Positions 8,985-18,292 of a stretch of DNA of 64,000 nt are shown piece by piece; the stretch's first letter is position 1, and each line of letters starts with the position of its first letter. The stretch lies in assembly GCF_937903345.1 (NCBI RefSeq), contig NZ_CALCZQ010000070.1, forward strand, positions 11,534 through 75,533, read 5' to 3'. This DNA is from an uncultured Emticicia sp. GTDB taxonomy: Bacteria; Bacteroidota; Bacteroidia; Cytophagales; Spirosomataceae. Below the pieces are notes generated by a model, which was not told the DNA's origin, searched no databases, and saw only the letters and a program-made list of their open reading frames with translations. A program made the position numbers and the translations under genes.

Positions 8985-10151
8985 ATGAAAGTTTTTGCCA
9001 GAATGTTGATCATTTCCTTTTTATTTCCATTTGTTGGAATTGGACAAAGTTCGTTATTCAAGACCGTAAGCCAAATTTTAAGAAATCAAATATTAAGCAA
9101 CGCAAAAATGGCGATGACCGAGAAGCCAACCACAGTTACTGCTCATCAATGTGAACGTTCGGCAGGGGGGCTACATGATTTTTATTCTGAAGGCGATTAT
9201 TGGTGGCAAAATCCTGACAATCCTAACGGGCCTTACATTCAAAGAGATGGGCAGTCAAATCCCAATAATTTCGTGGCACATCGCAAGGCAATGATTCGGT
9301 TTAGTCAGATAATTGGCACTTTGGCATCGGCGTACATGCTAACCAAAGATGAAAAATATGTCAAGAAGGCTTTTGAACATCTCAATGCTTGGTTCGTTGA
9401 CGAAAAAACCTACATGAATCCATCATTACTTTACGCCCAAGCCATCAAAGGCAAAGTAACAGGACGTGGCACAGGCTTAATTGACATGATACAAATGATG
9501 GAAGTAGCACAAGGGGTGCTCGTGATGCAAAATGCTAAAGTTGTCAATAAACAAGACTTAGAGAAGGTTAAAGGTTGGTTTTCAGAATATATAGTTTGGG
9601 TAAATTCACATCCTTACGGCATAGAAGAACGTGAGGCCAAAAATAATCACGGAACGTGTTGGGTAATGCAAGTAGCCTCATTTGCCAAACTTACAGGAAA
9701 CCAAGAAATGCTTGATTATTGTAAAAACAGATTCAAAACGGTCTTATTACCCAATCAAATAGAGAAGGACGGTAGTTTTCCGCTCGAACTCAAAAGAACT
9801 AAACCTTATGGCTATTCGCTGTTCAATTTAGATGCCATGACAACCGTTTGCCATATACTTTCTGATAAAAAAGAAAGTCTTTGGGATTTTACATTAGAAG
9901 ATGGCAGAACCCTTAAAAAAGGCGTTGAATTTCTTTATCCTTTTGTAGAAAATAAAGCTAAGTGAGAAAATCCACAGGATGTAATGTACTGGAATGAATG
10001 GCCTGTGGCACAGCCTTTTTTGATTTTTGGATATCAAAAATATAAAGAAAAGATTTGGTTTGATACTTGGAAAAGCTTAGACCATTTTCCAAAAAATGAA
10101 GAAGTAATTCGAAATTTACCGATCAGAAATCCGTTGATTTGGGTGTTGTAA
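8985..10151 (+). pseudogene. Secreted alginate-lyase-family protein with in-frame TGA
   Basis: A signal peptide (MKVFARMLIISFLFPFVGIG) precedes an alginate lyase (PF05426-type, PL5-like fold) domain with GDYWWQNPDNPNGPY, NNHGTCW near residue 224, and a Tyr-rich C-terminal part. Reading stops at TGA 9963-9965 (residue 327). The same frame then continues for 61 more codons (NPQDVMYWNEWPVAQPF) to TAA at 10149-10151, and these residues look like the normal end of the family. One TGG-to-TGA change at a Trp position explains it. The 326-residue product may retain partial function. Such enzymes depolymerise alginate or similar uronates in the periplasm. Confidence 0.8.
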
Positions 10152-10624
10152 CAAATTTCTTTTTGAACTAATGGCAAAAGTTGAAGGTTCAGATGCATTT
10201 CATGAATTTAGAAAAAATAGTATAAATTAAGCGTATGCCATAGAAATATTAAAACTACACATGCTCTAATTTATACATTAGCCGCTTGTAAATTTATATT
10301 GATTATAAGAAATTTGACAAGTGATCTACTCTAATCTCGGATTTTCAAAATGCTAAATTATTTTCTAAGGTAACTTAATTTACTTTCGCAGGAAGTCTAT
10401 CAAGTTGCTCTTCTTTACTAAGCACTATTTTGGTAAAAAATCATTGTTGAAAGAGTATAAACAAACGCCCGTTTGATTGTACCAAACTTGGACCATGTCA
10501 AGAAACCAAACTTCCAATTATTCCCAGCCTATAGAGTTAATAAAAAGTATACATTTAATTGATATAAATCTAAGTATAACTATCATTAATTTTAGATGAA
10601 TAAATCTATACAAATCAACCTCAT
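10152..10624. other. Gene-free stretch
   Basis: No convincing gene. A 14-bp palindrome CAAACGCCCGTTTG lies at 10462-10475, about 160 bp before the dead resolvase gene. A res-type crossover site is conceivable, but nothing else supports it. Confidence 0.3.
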
Positions 10625-11236
10625 ATGAAAATTGGCTAGGGCCGAGTCAGCACCATAGACCAAAGTTTAGAAATGCAACCTGATTTACTCACCAAAGCGG
10701 GTTGCGAAATGATTTTTAAAGAAACCGCTTCGGGAGCTAAAACCTATAGACTCGAATTATAAAAACTTTTAAATCATATGCGTAAAGAAGATAAGGCGGT
10801 CGTTTATTAGCTCGATCGTTTGGGACGTTCCCTAAAACACTTATTAGAAGTATTAGCTGAATTCAGTACAAAAGAAGTTGTTATCAATAGCATTAATGAT
10901 GCTATTGATAACATTACACCGCAAGGAAGATTATTTTTTAATATTTCAGCTTCATTTGCTGAATTTGAAAGAGATTTAATTCGTGAACGCACAAAATCAG
11001 GTTTAGAAGCTGTGCGTGCAAGGGGAAGAAAAGGAGGTAGCCGACAAGGCACGACCAAAGATGCAGAACAAAAAGCAAACCTTGCCGAAACCTATTATAA
11101 ATAAAACAAAATGGGCATCAATCAAATTACCACAGAAATAGGAGTTTCAAAAATGACGCTTTATAAATATCTCAGGCATACAAATGTTGAAATAAATGCT
11201 TATCAGGGACCATCGCCCCAGTTACAGAATAAATAG
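10625..11236 (+). pseudogene. Serine recombinase (Tn3-type resolvase) with four in-frame stops
   Basis: One continuous frame from ATG 10625 to TAG 11234 encodes a ~203-residue resolvase/invertase interrupted only by nonsense codons: TAG 10637, TAA 10760, TAG 10808 and TAA 11102. There is no frameshift. Recognisable parts are GRVSTIDQ (catalytic Ser9), LDRLGRSLKHLL (catalytic Arg region), FAEFERDLIRERTKSGL (E-helix arginines) and a C-terminal helix-turn-helix GVSKMTLYKYL. Tn3-type resolvases recombine res sites. No transposase or terminal repeats flank it, so it is a relic of a lost element. Confidence 0.88.
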
Positions 11237-11384
11237 AACAACTTAGCAGCCGTTTCTTTCTTGTCTCATTCTACTCACGACGAATATTGTACATTTCTAT
11301 AATTTTACTCAAGGTAATGAACAAGAAATAGTCTAAGTTGGTCTATAGCCAATGATTGAGATATTCAATCAATGACCATAATTT

Positions 11385-12125
11385 TTATCGAAACAGGAAG
11401 TGTCGCATAAAATCATCTTTAAAAGTGCGGCCTAATGGAATAGAAAAACTATTGACCATCGCTTCATGCTCATTAAAAGATTCAATTTTATTGATATTTA
11501 CAGCATAAGACCTATGCACACGAACCAGCTGTTTGAGAGGAAGACGCTCTAAAACATTACTGATTGATTGTCTAATTACATATTTTTTTTGAGCCGTTAT
11601 AATGTTTGTATAAATACTTTCAGCTTCCAAATAAAGAATTTCACTTAATGGAAATTTAACAAACTGATAGTTTTGTTTAATAAAAATATCGTCGTTTATC
11701 TGCAATATGGCATCTTTTTGTAAAATCTCTTCTTTTGAGTTTCGAACTAATTGAATTTTTGTGGCAAAGTTATTAAATGCCATTTCTATTGCCATTCTTA
11801 GATTTGTGCTATGAAAGGGCTTCGAAATATAAGCTGCAGGATATGTTTTCTTTGCTCGTTCGAGAGTTACTTTATCGGTTAAGGCAGTCAAATAAATAAT
11901 TGGGACTTGCTTTATTTCTGTCAATTTTTCAACAGTTTCGATACCATCCCAAATTCCCTTGATTGTGATGTCACAAAGTACTAAATCTATATCATTCGTT
12001 TTATAGAACATCAGTGCATCCGGCCCATTATCAAATACTCCCGCAACCACATAGCCATCCTTTCGGAGTGAATCGCTTAAATCAGCAGCGATTATGAATT
12101 CATCTTCAATTATTAGGATTTTCAT
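11385..12125 (-). CDS. LytTR-type response regulator
   Basis: 246 residues. The N-terminal receiver domain (1-120) has acidic residues in IIEDE, phospho-acceptor Asp in LVLCDITIKG near residue 52, and Lys in SKPFH near 102. A linker leads to a C-terminal LytTR DNA-binding domain (about 145-246) with ILYLEAESIYT, VRVHRSYAVNI and IPLGRTFKDDF. LytR/AlgR-family regulators bind paired 9-10 bp repeats upstream of targets. It overlaps the kinase gene by 4 bp (ATGA), so it is a cognate, translationally coupled pair with the kinase read first. Confidence 0.92.
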   Translation of the reverse strand: MKILIIEDEFIIAADLSDSLRKDGYVVAGVFDNGPDALMFYKTNDIDLVLCDITIKGIWDGIETVEKLTEIKQVPIIYLTALTDKVTLERAKKTYPAAYISKPFHSTNLRMAIEMAFNNFATKIQLVRNSKEEILQKDAILQINDDIFIKQNYQFVKFPLSEILYLEAESIYTNIITAQKKYVIRQSISNVLERLPLKQLVRVHRSYAVNINKIESFNEHEAMVNSFSIPLGRTFKDDFMRHFLFR

Positions 12126-14074
12126 GCAACAAATTTTAATTTTTCTTTTGGTATTTGTAATTTGAAAAATGTACCATTACTTTTTTGAATGGTATATGTT
12201 CCACCCAATTGCTGCGTTAGCCCTGTAATTAGTTTTTTTCCAAAGGTATCACTCGTTCTTGTCCAACGGTCTATGTCTATGCCTATTCCATTATCCTGAA
12301 TTTCGAGTGTTAATCCACCGTTCTTTATTATGCTTATTTTTAAGTTTGGTTGTTGAATAGTCGTATAGGCGTACTTAAATGAATTTGTCAATAACTCATG
12401 GATTATCAAGCCCAAAGGCATTGCCAAATCTACATCCAGCTCTTCATTTTCGATATCAAAGTCTAAATCAAAATTATCATAATTATAACCATAGGCATTC
12501 ATCAAACTTTCGGCGAGGTCATTGATATATAATTTGATGTTTATGCTAGTTATTTTTTCTGTTAGGTAAAGTCGTTGATGAATCATTGACATTGCATCAA
12601 TTCGTTGCAGACCTTGACGCACAGCCTGAATTGCCTTTTCGTCTTCCAATTTATCGGACTGTATCCGCAATAAACTTGATACAATAGCAAAATTGTTTTT
12701 TACTCGATGATGTAATTCTTTCAATAAAATATCTTTTTCTTCAAGCGAAGTTTGTACTAGTATTTTTTGCTGTTCAATTTCAAGGTTTTTAATTGTTAGT
12801 TCTTCGGAAGTTCGTTGTTTGAGTTTATATTTATTATAATACAAAACAACCGTAAGGCCCAATAGCATCGATAAGCCTAAGGCTCCATCTCTAATTAATT
12901 CATTTGTATTTTGCAGAGCAATCTTAGCATTTTTCAACTCTATTTTTTTCTCTTTTCTATATTTCTGAAATTCTTGTTCAACCAGTGATATAGTTTTATT
13001 TCTACTCGTTTCTAAAAATCTTTGTTTTATTTTCCAGTAATTCTCTAAGGCTGCCAAAGCACTATCTGGCTTATTGGTTTTTTTGTAGGAAACAACGAGC
13101 GATTCATAGGCAACATCAGAAATACTCTCCAATTGGTATTTTTTGGCATAACGAGTGGCTTCGCTGGCATAAAAAATGGCTTGTTTATATTTGGACTGAC
13201 GATTTCGGAGTTTAGCAATATAGGAATAGGCAAAAATAAATACTCTTGGTACTTTCACTTGTGGTAAAAGAGCCTCGACTCTATTCAAATATTTTGCGGC
13301 CGAATCAAGTTTGTTTAAGTATAAATAGGCATTTCCAATATTAGATGAATTCCGCACAATATTTTCTGTATCTAAATTAATTGACAAGGCTTTTTTATAA
13401 AACTTAACGGCCAACTCAAATTGTCCACTTTGCAAATAAGCATTTCCTAAATTATTAGATAGAAAAGCTACTGATATTTCTTTGTGAAAAAATTCCGAAC
13501 GTTTGATACCTTCTAAACCATAAGCAATGGCTTTCTCATATAGCCCCATTTTAGTGAATATAAAAACAAAACCTCGATAAGGTAGAAGTATTCCTGCTGT
13601 ATCATCAATGCTCTCGGCAATTTGAAGCGACTCCGAGTATAATTTTATAGCAATGCTATCTTCATCAATATTTTGATAATAAGTTCCGAGCAAATCAATT
13701 GCTTCAGCTTTTTTTATGAGGTTTTTTTGTTTTGTAAAAAGCCTGATTGATTCTTCAAAATATGCTTTTGATTGCAAAATATTATCGCCAAAATATTGAA
13801 AATTTTTGGCTACCAAAAAATATGCTTCAGCTTTTTGTTTTTGGTTTGCCATTAAATCTTTCCTACCTAATAATTCATAAGAATAGGCCATTCGAAGTTT
13901 TTGATCATAGCTATTATAAATTTTTTGAATAGCAATTAAATCGCTAAAAATCATTTTTTTAACTTTAGGCGATTTCAACAAAAGCCTCAAACTATCCTCC
14001 TTGGCATGTTGGGAATAAACCACTAATGGGAAAAACAAAAAAATTATTAAGATAGCTTTAAATTCTTTTGTCAT
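12122..14074 (-). CDS. TPR-containing HisKA_2 sensor histidine kinase
   Basis: I chose ATG 14074 because it begins a signal peptide (MTKEFKAILIIFLFFPLVVYS); an ATG 21 nt upstream is possible. The ~650-residue protein has a periplasmic TPR array (about 30-360), one TM helix near 395 (LGLSMLLGLTVVLYY), a coiled coil, then LKELHHRVKNNF with the phospho-acceptor His of the HisKA_2 class. The ATPase part has the N-box HELLTNSFKYAY, DNGIGID and FGKKLITGL. The kinase presumably passes phosphate to the LytTR regulator whose gene overlaps its end. The signal sensed is unknown. Confidence 0.9.
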   Translation of the reverse strand: MTKEFKAILIIFLFFPLVVYSQHAKEDSLRLLLKSPKVKKMIFSDLIAIQKIYNSYDQKLRMAYSYELLGRKDLMANQKQKAEAYFLVAKNFQYFGDNILQSKAYFEESIRLFTKQKNLIKKAEAIDLLGTYYQNIDEDSIAIKLYSESLQIAESIDDTAGILLPYRGFVFIFTKMGLYEKAIAYGLEGIKRSEFFHKEISVAFLSNNLGNAYLQSGQFELAVKFYKKALSINLDTENIVRNSSNIGNAYLYLNKLDSAAKYLNRVEALLPQVKVPRVFIFAYSYIAKLRNRQSKYKQAIFYASEATRYAKKYQLESISDVAYESLVVSYKKTNKPDSALAALENYWKIKQRFLETSRNKTISLVEQEFQKYRKEKKIELKNAKIALQNTNELIRDGALGLSMLLGLTVVLYYNKYKLKQRTSEELTIKNLEIEQQKILVQTSLEEKDILLKELHHRVKNNFAIVSSLLRIQSDKLEDEKAIQAVRQGLQRIDAMSMIHQRLYLTEKITSINIKLYINDLAESLMNAYGYNYDNFDLDFDIENEELDVDLAMPLGLIIHELLTNSFKYAYTTIQQPNLKISIIKNGGLTLEIQDNGIGIDIDRWTRTSDTFGKKLITGLTQQLGGTYTIQKSNGTFFKLQIPKEKLKFVA

Positions 14075-14702
14075 ATCGTAATTGGAGCCAAACAAGCTGT
14101 TAATTATCTAAGTAACAATTATCTTATCATATCAATAAGGCAAGCAACCAAAATAGTTCTTTGTAAATAAAGTTATTTGAAGAATTGAAAATGTGTAAAT
14201 TTCATAACAGCCACATTATCAGGTGTTTAATCTTCATTATCTCCAAATTATCAAATTATTAAATGATTGATATTAGGATACAATAGCTATCTATGAGCAA
14301 ATCACTTGATAGGCTATTCAATCAATTAAAAGTCATTTTAAATTTTGGTATCGTAAGGCATTACTGTTTTGGAGTATTTTTTTGGTAACACACCACCAAA
14401 CAAAGTTGATCACAATTGGATCTTCTAAGAAGCAAAAGAGATAAGAAAGAGTGTTAATTGGTATAAAAATGCTCGTTTTGAGTTGATTGTAGTGTCTCCT
14501 GGATGATTGTTCTCATAGTTTTTAGTTTGGTATTTATAGGGTGTGATTTTAAGACATTAAAAATTACTAATACTTAATCATCACAAAAGTAGTGTTTTAG
14601 ATTGCTAGCTATTTTACATATATAAAATTAAAGAAAATAGAGCCTTAAATAAAAAAAAATATGCGAATGAAGTTTTTATGTATGTGAACGACAAGAAGAG
14701 TG
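14075..14702. other. Gene-free stretch
   Basis: Upstream region of the two-component operon and beyond. No open frame, RNA gene or clear promoter is visible. The next segment holds a LytTR remnant, so this DNA may be decayed flanking sequence from the same duplication. Confidence 0.3.
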
Positions 14703-15000
14703 TTAACAAAATGAAAAATGTTTCATAAAATTATCTTTAAAAAGACGATCCAAAGGTATAGAAAATACATTGACTATTCATGAGAAAGTTTCAATCTTAT
14801 AGATATTGATGGTATCAGAGCGATGAACACAAATCAAATGTTTAAATGTTTGTATCACATTAGTATAAATTTGAAAATCAATTTTTCAAAATAGTAATAA
14901 CTAATTCTTTACAGATATTTACTTTCGAAGTAAGTCTAATATAAATTCTGCATTTCATATACAAAAAGCTTGTAGTTCGTTTACATTTCTTCCTTTTGTC
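14703..15000 (-). pseudogene. Fragment of a second LytTR domain
   Basis: The minus strand reads TNVIQTFKHLICVHR, then TINIYKIETFS, stop, IVNVFSIPLDRLFKDNFMKHF and a final TAA at 14703-14705. This aligns with the end of the intact regulator at 11385 (SNVLERLPLKQLVRVHR, NINKIESF, VNSFSIPLGRTFKDDFMRHF), with a small deletion, stops and frame breaks. A weak upstream match (FLYMKCRIYI against ILYLEAESIY) suggests the remnant reaches about 15000. No receiver domain remains. Confidence 0.75.
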
Positions 15001-15484
15001 TTTGAGTATCATATACATTTGATTTGTAAAATGATAGTCAAAATATTTAGAATGAAAATTTAAAAATTTCATTATCAGTTTGTAAGAATTTACTCAAATA
15101 GTTTACAATCATTTTTCTGATATTAATTATATAATTGACAAATAAAGTTACAAAATAGAGCTTAATTTTCCTGATTAAACTTAATAGAAAATTATTAACA
15201 AATTGAATTTGAATCATTTTGCAAAGAGATAAGTACTAAGACGAAAGTTAGCGACAAAAGTGTATTAATTTTTTGATAATAGGGATCTTATCTAAACATA
15301 TAATCATCACGAATCCCGCATCGCATATTGTTTCTTTTGTTCTTTCACTTACATAAAATATACAAACCGTATTAGAAGGTAATTTGAATTTTTTTTTGCT
15401 TGACGATTATAATTAGAATTAAAAAACAATTTTATTCTTGTTTTAGCTAATATTTTTTTAACCAATCTCTTAAATCACCACACA
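15001..15484. other. Very AT-rich upstream region of the glycogen synthase operon
   Basis: No gene visible. The frame of the following CDS is closed by TAA at 15410-15412. The stretch must hold the leader and probably the promoter of the large + strand gene run, but I could not fix a clean TTTG/TAnnTTTG pair. Confidence 0.3.
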
Positions 15485-17341
15485 TTGAATTCAATTGTTT
15501 CAAATACAAATCAGAAGGTGTTATTTGAGATTTCGTGGGAAGTTTGCAATCAGGTTGGGGGTATTTATTCATCAATACGGTCTAAGATACCAGCAATGTT
15601 AGAAAAATGGGATGATAGATATTTTATGATTGGGCCTTATTTGCCAGATAATACAACCGAGTTTGAGCCAATATATTATTTAGATGATTCGCCCGTTTGT
15701 TTAGCGATTCAGAAATTAAGAAGTTACGGCTTTGATGTTCATTATGGTTATTGGCTATTATTAGCAGGCAGACCAAAAGTAATATTATTTGATATAAAAA
15801 GTGTTTGGCACTGTCTGGAAACAATCAGAGCTGAAATGAAGGAAATAACCCAAATTTGGGATTTGAGTTCGGAAGAAATAGTAAATCAAATTTTAGCTTT
15901 TGGCGAAATGGTTTATCTCTTCCTAAGTGAGTTCTTAGACATCAATGGCAAAAATGGAGAAATAGTAGCTCATTTCCATGAATGGATGGCAGGTGGTGGA
16001 CTTATTAAATTGTACGAGAAGAAAGCAAATATCGCAACGGTATTTACAACTCATGCTACACTTTTAGGGAGGTACTTAGCTCAAAACGACCCAAATTTTA
16101 GAAGTAAAATAGATGGTCTTGATTGGTACAAAGAAGCACAGAGTTATGGAATAGAAACCCAAGCGAGTCTTGAGCGGATGTCTGCACAAAGTGCAGGGAC
16201 ATTCACCGTAGTAAGTGAAATTATTGCTCAAGAGTGTATTCAATTTTTAGGTCGTGTGCCTGATTTAATAAGTCCAAATGGAATAGAGGTAAGCTATTTA
16301 GGTTATCACGAACAAGTGCATTTGCATCACAAATACCGAAAGAATATCGATAAATTTATAATGAGTCATTTCTTTCCGAGTTATTCATTTAACCTTAGCA
16401 AAACCTTATATTTCTTTATTTCGGGGCGTTTTGAGTATAAAAACAAGGGGTTTGACCTCACAATTGATGCAATATCTTTTCTAAATAAGAAAATGAAAAT
16501 GGCCAGAATGGATACCACAGTTGTGCTATTTATAATTACTAATCAGCCTATTCGTTCTGTCAATGCTTCGGTCTTACATTCGCACATGATGCTCAATGAA
16601 TTAGAAGAAATTTCTGAAAATATTCGGAGTGAAGTTGGTAGCCAATTGTTTAGAAATGTAGTAGCAAGTGATGAGCCAAATTTGCCAGATTTGAATGATT
16701 TTGTAAGTGAATATGCAAAATACAAACGTACTCGAACTATTTTAAGTTGGAAAAACAAATCAACCCCAAGCATTTTGACTCATGATTTATATCATGATGA
16801 TGAAATAGTCGATTATTGCCGACAAAAAAAATTACAAAATAGTGAAAAAGATAAAGTAAAAGTTGTTTACCATCCTGAATTTATAAAAAGCTCAAATCCA
16901 TTATTTGGAATTGAATACGATGAATTTGTATCGGGTTGTAATTTGGGGGTTTTCCCAAGTTTTTATGAGCCTTGGGGATATACTCCTCAAGAATGCGTGA
17001 TAAGAGGAGTGCCAACTATATCAAGTAATCTCTCAGGCTTTGGCGATCACATAAGTAAAACCATGAAAGACCATGACAGCCGAGGTATTTATGTACTTAA
17101 TCGTAAAACGCAATCGTACCAAGAGTCTGTCGAGCAGCTTACAGATATAATGTTTCGATTTGTGAAACGTGCTCGACAAGCAAAAGTCATAGATCGGAAT
17201 CTAATAAATAATGATTTGGAAAAGTTTACTTGGAATCAGTTGAAGGAACATTACGATACTGCACACGAATTAGCGTTCAAACGAAAAAAGAGTTTGGTAC
17301 CTAAAAAAAAGAATTACGTATATAGTAAAGAGTTATATTAA
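15485..17341 (+). CDS. GT3-family glycogen synthase
   Basis: 618 residues. The N-terminal FEISWEVCNQVGGIYSSI is the hallmark of GT3 (animal/fungal-type) glycogen synthases, with the G-G nucleotide-sugar loop. THATLLGRYLA and SGRFEYKNKGFD follow, then PSFYEPWGYTPQECVIRG with the E-x7-E pair near residue 490, and NLSGFGDHI. It adds glucose from UDP-glucose to alpha-1,4-glucan. The start is taken as TTG 15485 because the conserved block begins only 12 codons later and no ATG lies between it and the upstream stop. It heads the cluster containing GlgX (30387) and the AGE-like enzyme, pointing to storage glucan turnover. Confidence 0.88.
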   Translation: MNSIVSNTNQKVLFEISWEVCNQVGGIYSSIRSKIPAMLEKWDDRYFMIGPYLPDNTTEFEPIYYLDDSPVCLAIQKLRSYGFDVHYGYWLLLAGRPKVILFDIKSVWHCLETIRAEMKEITQIWDLSSEEIVNQILAFGEMVYLFLSEFLDINGKNGEIVAHFHEWMAGGGLIKLYEKKANIATVFTTHATLLGRYLAQNDPNFRSKIDGLDWYKEAQSYGIETQASLERMSAQSAGTFTVVSEIIAQECIQFLGRVPDLISPNGIEVSYLGYHEQVHLHHKYRKNIDKFIMSHFFPSYSFNLSKTLYFFISGRFEYKNKGFDLTIDAISFLNKKMKMARMDTTVVLFIITNQPIRSVNASVLHSHMMLNELEEISENIRSEVGSQLFRNVVASDEPNLPDLNDFVSEYAKYKRTRTILSWKNKSTPSILTHDLYHDDEIVDYCRQKKLQNSEKDKVKVVYHPEFIKSSNPLFGIEYDEFVSGCNLGVFPSFYEPWGYTPQECVIRGVPTISSNLSGFGDHISKTMKDHDSRGIYVLNRKTQSYQESVEQLTDIMFRFVKRARQAKVIDRNLINNDLEKFTWNQLKEHYDTAHELAFKRKKSLVPKKKNYVYSKELY

Positions 17342-17396
17342 AAAGGAATTTTTACATCTGATTTTAACGCAATCGGTAAAGTGCAAAATTTTTTGT

Positions 17397-17425
17397 TTTG
17401 AGTAATAGTAAAATTAAATATTTTG
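17397..17425 (+). promoter_or_regulatory. Candidate Bacteroidota promoter
   Basis: TTTG at 17397-17400, an 18-nt spacer and TATTTTG at 17419-17425, one base short of the ideal TAnnTTTG. It lies about 40 bp before the DJ-1 start and would begin a separate transcript for 17465 onward. Confidence 0.4.
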
Positions 17426-17464
17426 AAATTTTTCATAAATAATTTTAAATAATAAACTGGTTTT

Positions 17465-18292
17465 ATGTCAAAGAAAATATTAGCAATTCTGTCAGAGTAC
17501 GGATATTGGGGAGTTGAGTTAGTTGGCCCTCTCGAAAAATTAGAAGCTGCGGGTTATACTGTGGAATTTATGACTCACAAAGGAAAAAAAGCAGTTGCTT
17601 TGCCACCAAGTTATGATACTACTTATGTAGATCCTCCGCTAGGAACATGCGTTACAACCAAGGAGGCAGCCGAAAAAGTTATCGCTTTTGAAGCTACAAA
17701 TCGCTTAGAAACTAGACGTAATATGTCGGAAGATATGCCAGAAAGACCATATTTTTCAACTCCTGACTTTCTACGAGCATTCGAAAAATACTTTAGTGAT
17801 TTAAAACTTGCACAAACGGGTCTTACCGAAGAATATGCCGGTTTGTTACTTGTTGGCGGTAGTGGACCAATCATTGATATGGTAAATAACCAACGTGTAC
17901 ATGATATTATTTTGGGCTTTTATAACAAAAATATGCCAATTGGTGCGATTTGTTATGGAGTTGCTCCTTTGGTTTTTGCTCGTGATTTCAACGAACGTAA
18001 ATCAATTATCCGAGGAAAGCATGTAACTGGTCATTGTATTGAATATGATTATCATGACGGAACTGGCTTTATGAATACCGACCTTAATATGGGGCCACCG
18101 CCATATTGTTTGGAATATATACTTTCTGATGCAGTTGGTCCAGAAGGTCAATTTCATGGAAATTTTGGTAAAGAAACATCTGTAATTGTTGATTATCCAT
18201 TTATTACTGCCCGCTCGCTTCAATGTTCATTTGAGTTTGGTGAACAATTCGTAAATGTTTTAGATAAAGGAGTTAAAAGATATGGCTGGTAA
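17465..18292 (+). CDS. DJ-1/PfpI-family protein (class I GATase-like)
   Basis: 275 residues, longer than a minimal DJ-1 fold (~190). The nucleophile-elbow Cys163 lies in AICYGVAPLVF, preceded by LLVGGSGPIIDM. Family members act as glyoxalase III, deglycase-like enzymes, peptidases or chaperones; the exact reaction cannot be read from the sequence. The insertion around residues 60-110 and the C-terminal ITARSLQCSFEFGEQ are typical of larger PfpI-type proteins. Its last 11 bases overlap the TPP-enzyme gene, so the two are translationally coupled. A second DJ-1 gene is at 27150. Confidence 0.82.
   Translation: MSKKILAILSEYGYWGVELVGPLEKLEAAGYTVEFMTHKGKKAVALPPSYDTTYVDPPLGTCVTTKEAAEKVIAFEATNRLETRRNMSEDMPERPYFSTPDFLRAFEKYFSDLKLAQTGLTEEYAGLLLVGGSGPIIDMVNNQRVHDIILGFYNKNMPIGAICYGVAPLVFARDFNERKSIIRGKHVTGHCIEYDYHDGTGFMNTDLNMGPPPYCLEYILSDAVGPEGQFHGNFGKETSVIVDYPFITARSLQCSFEFGEQFVNVLDKGVKRYGW

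Noticed and set aside
9963..9965. TGA in the alginate lyase as selenocysteine
   Set aside because: The position fits Trp (TGG), no SECIS-like hairpin is evident next to it, and the family has no known selenoprotein.
10462..10475. Palindrome as a res site of the dead resolvase
   Set aside because: Only one short palindrome is present; Tn3-type res regions have three spaced inverted sites.
10625..11236. Resolvase as a live gene under an altered genetic code
   Set aside because: All neighbouring genes end with normal TAA/TAG/TGA codons, so the host code is standard; the gene could only have been functional in another context.
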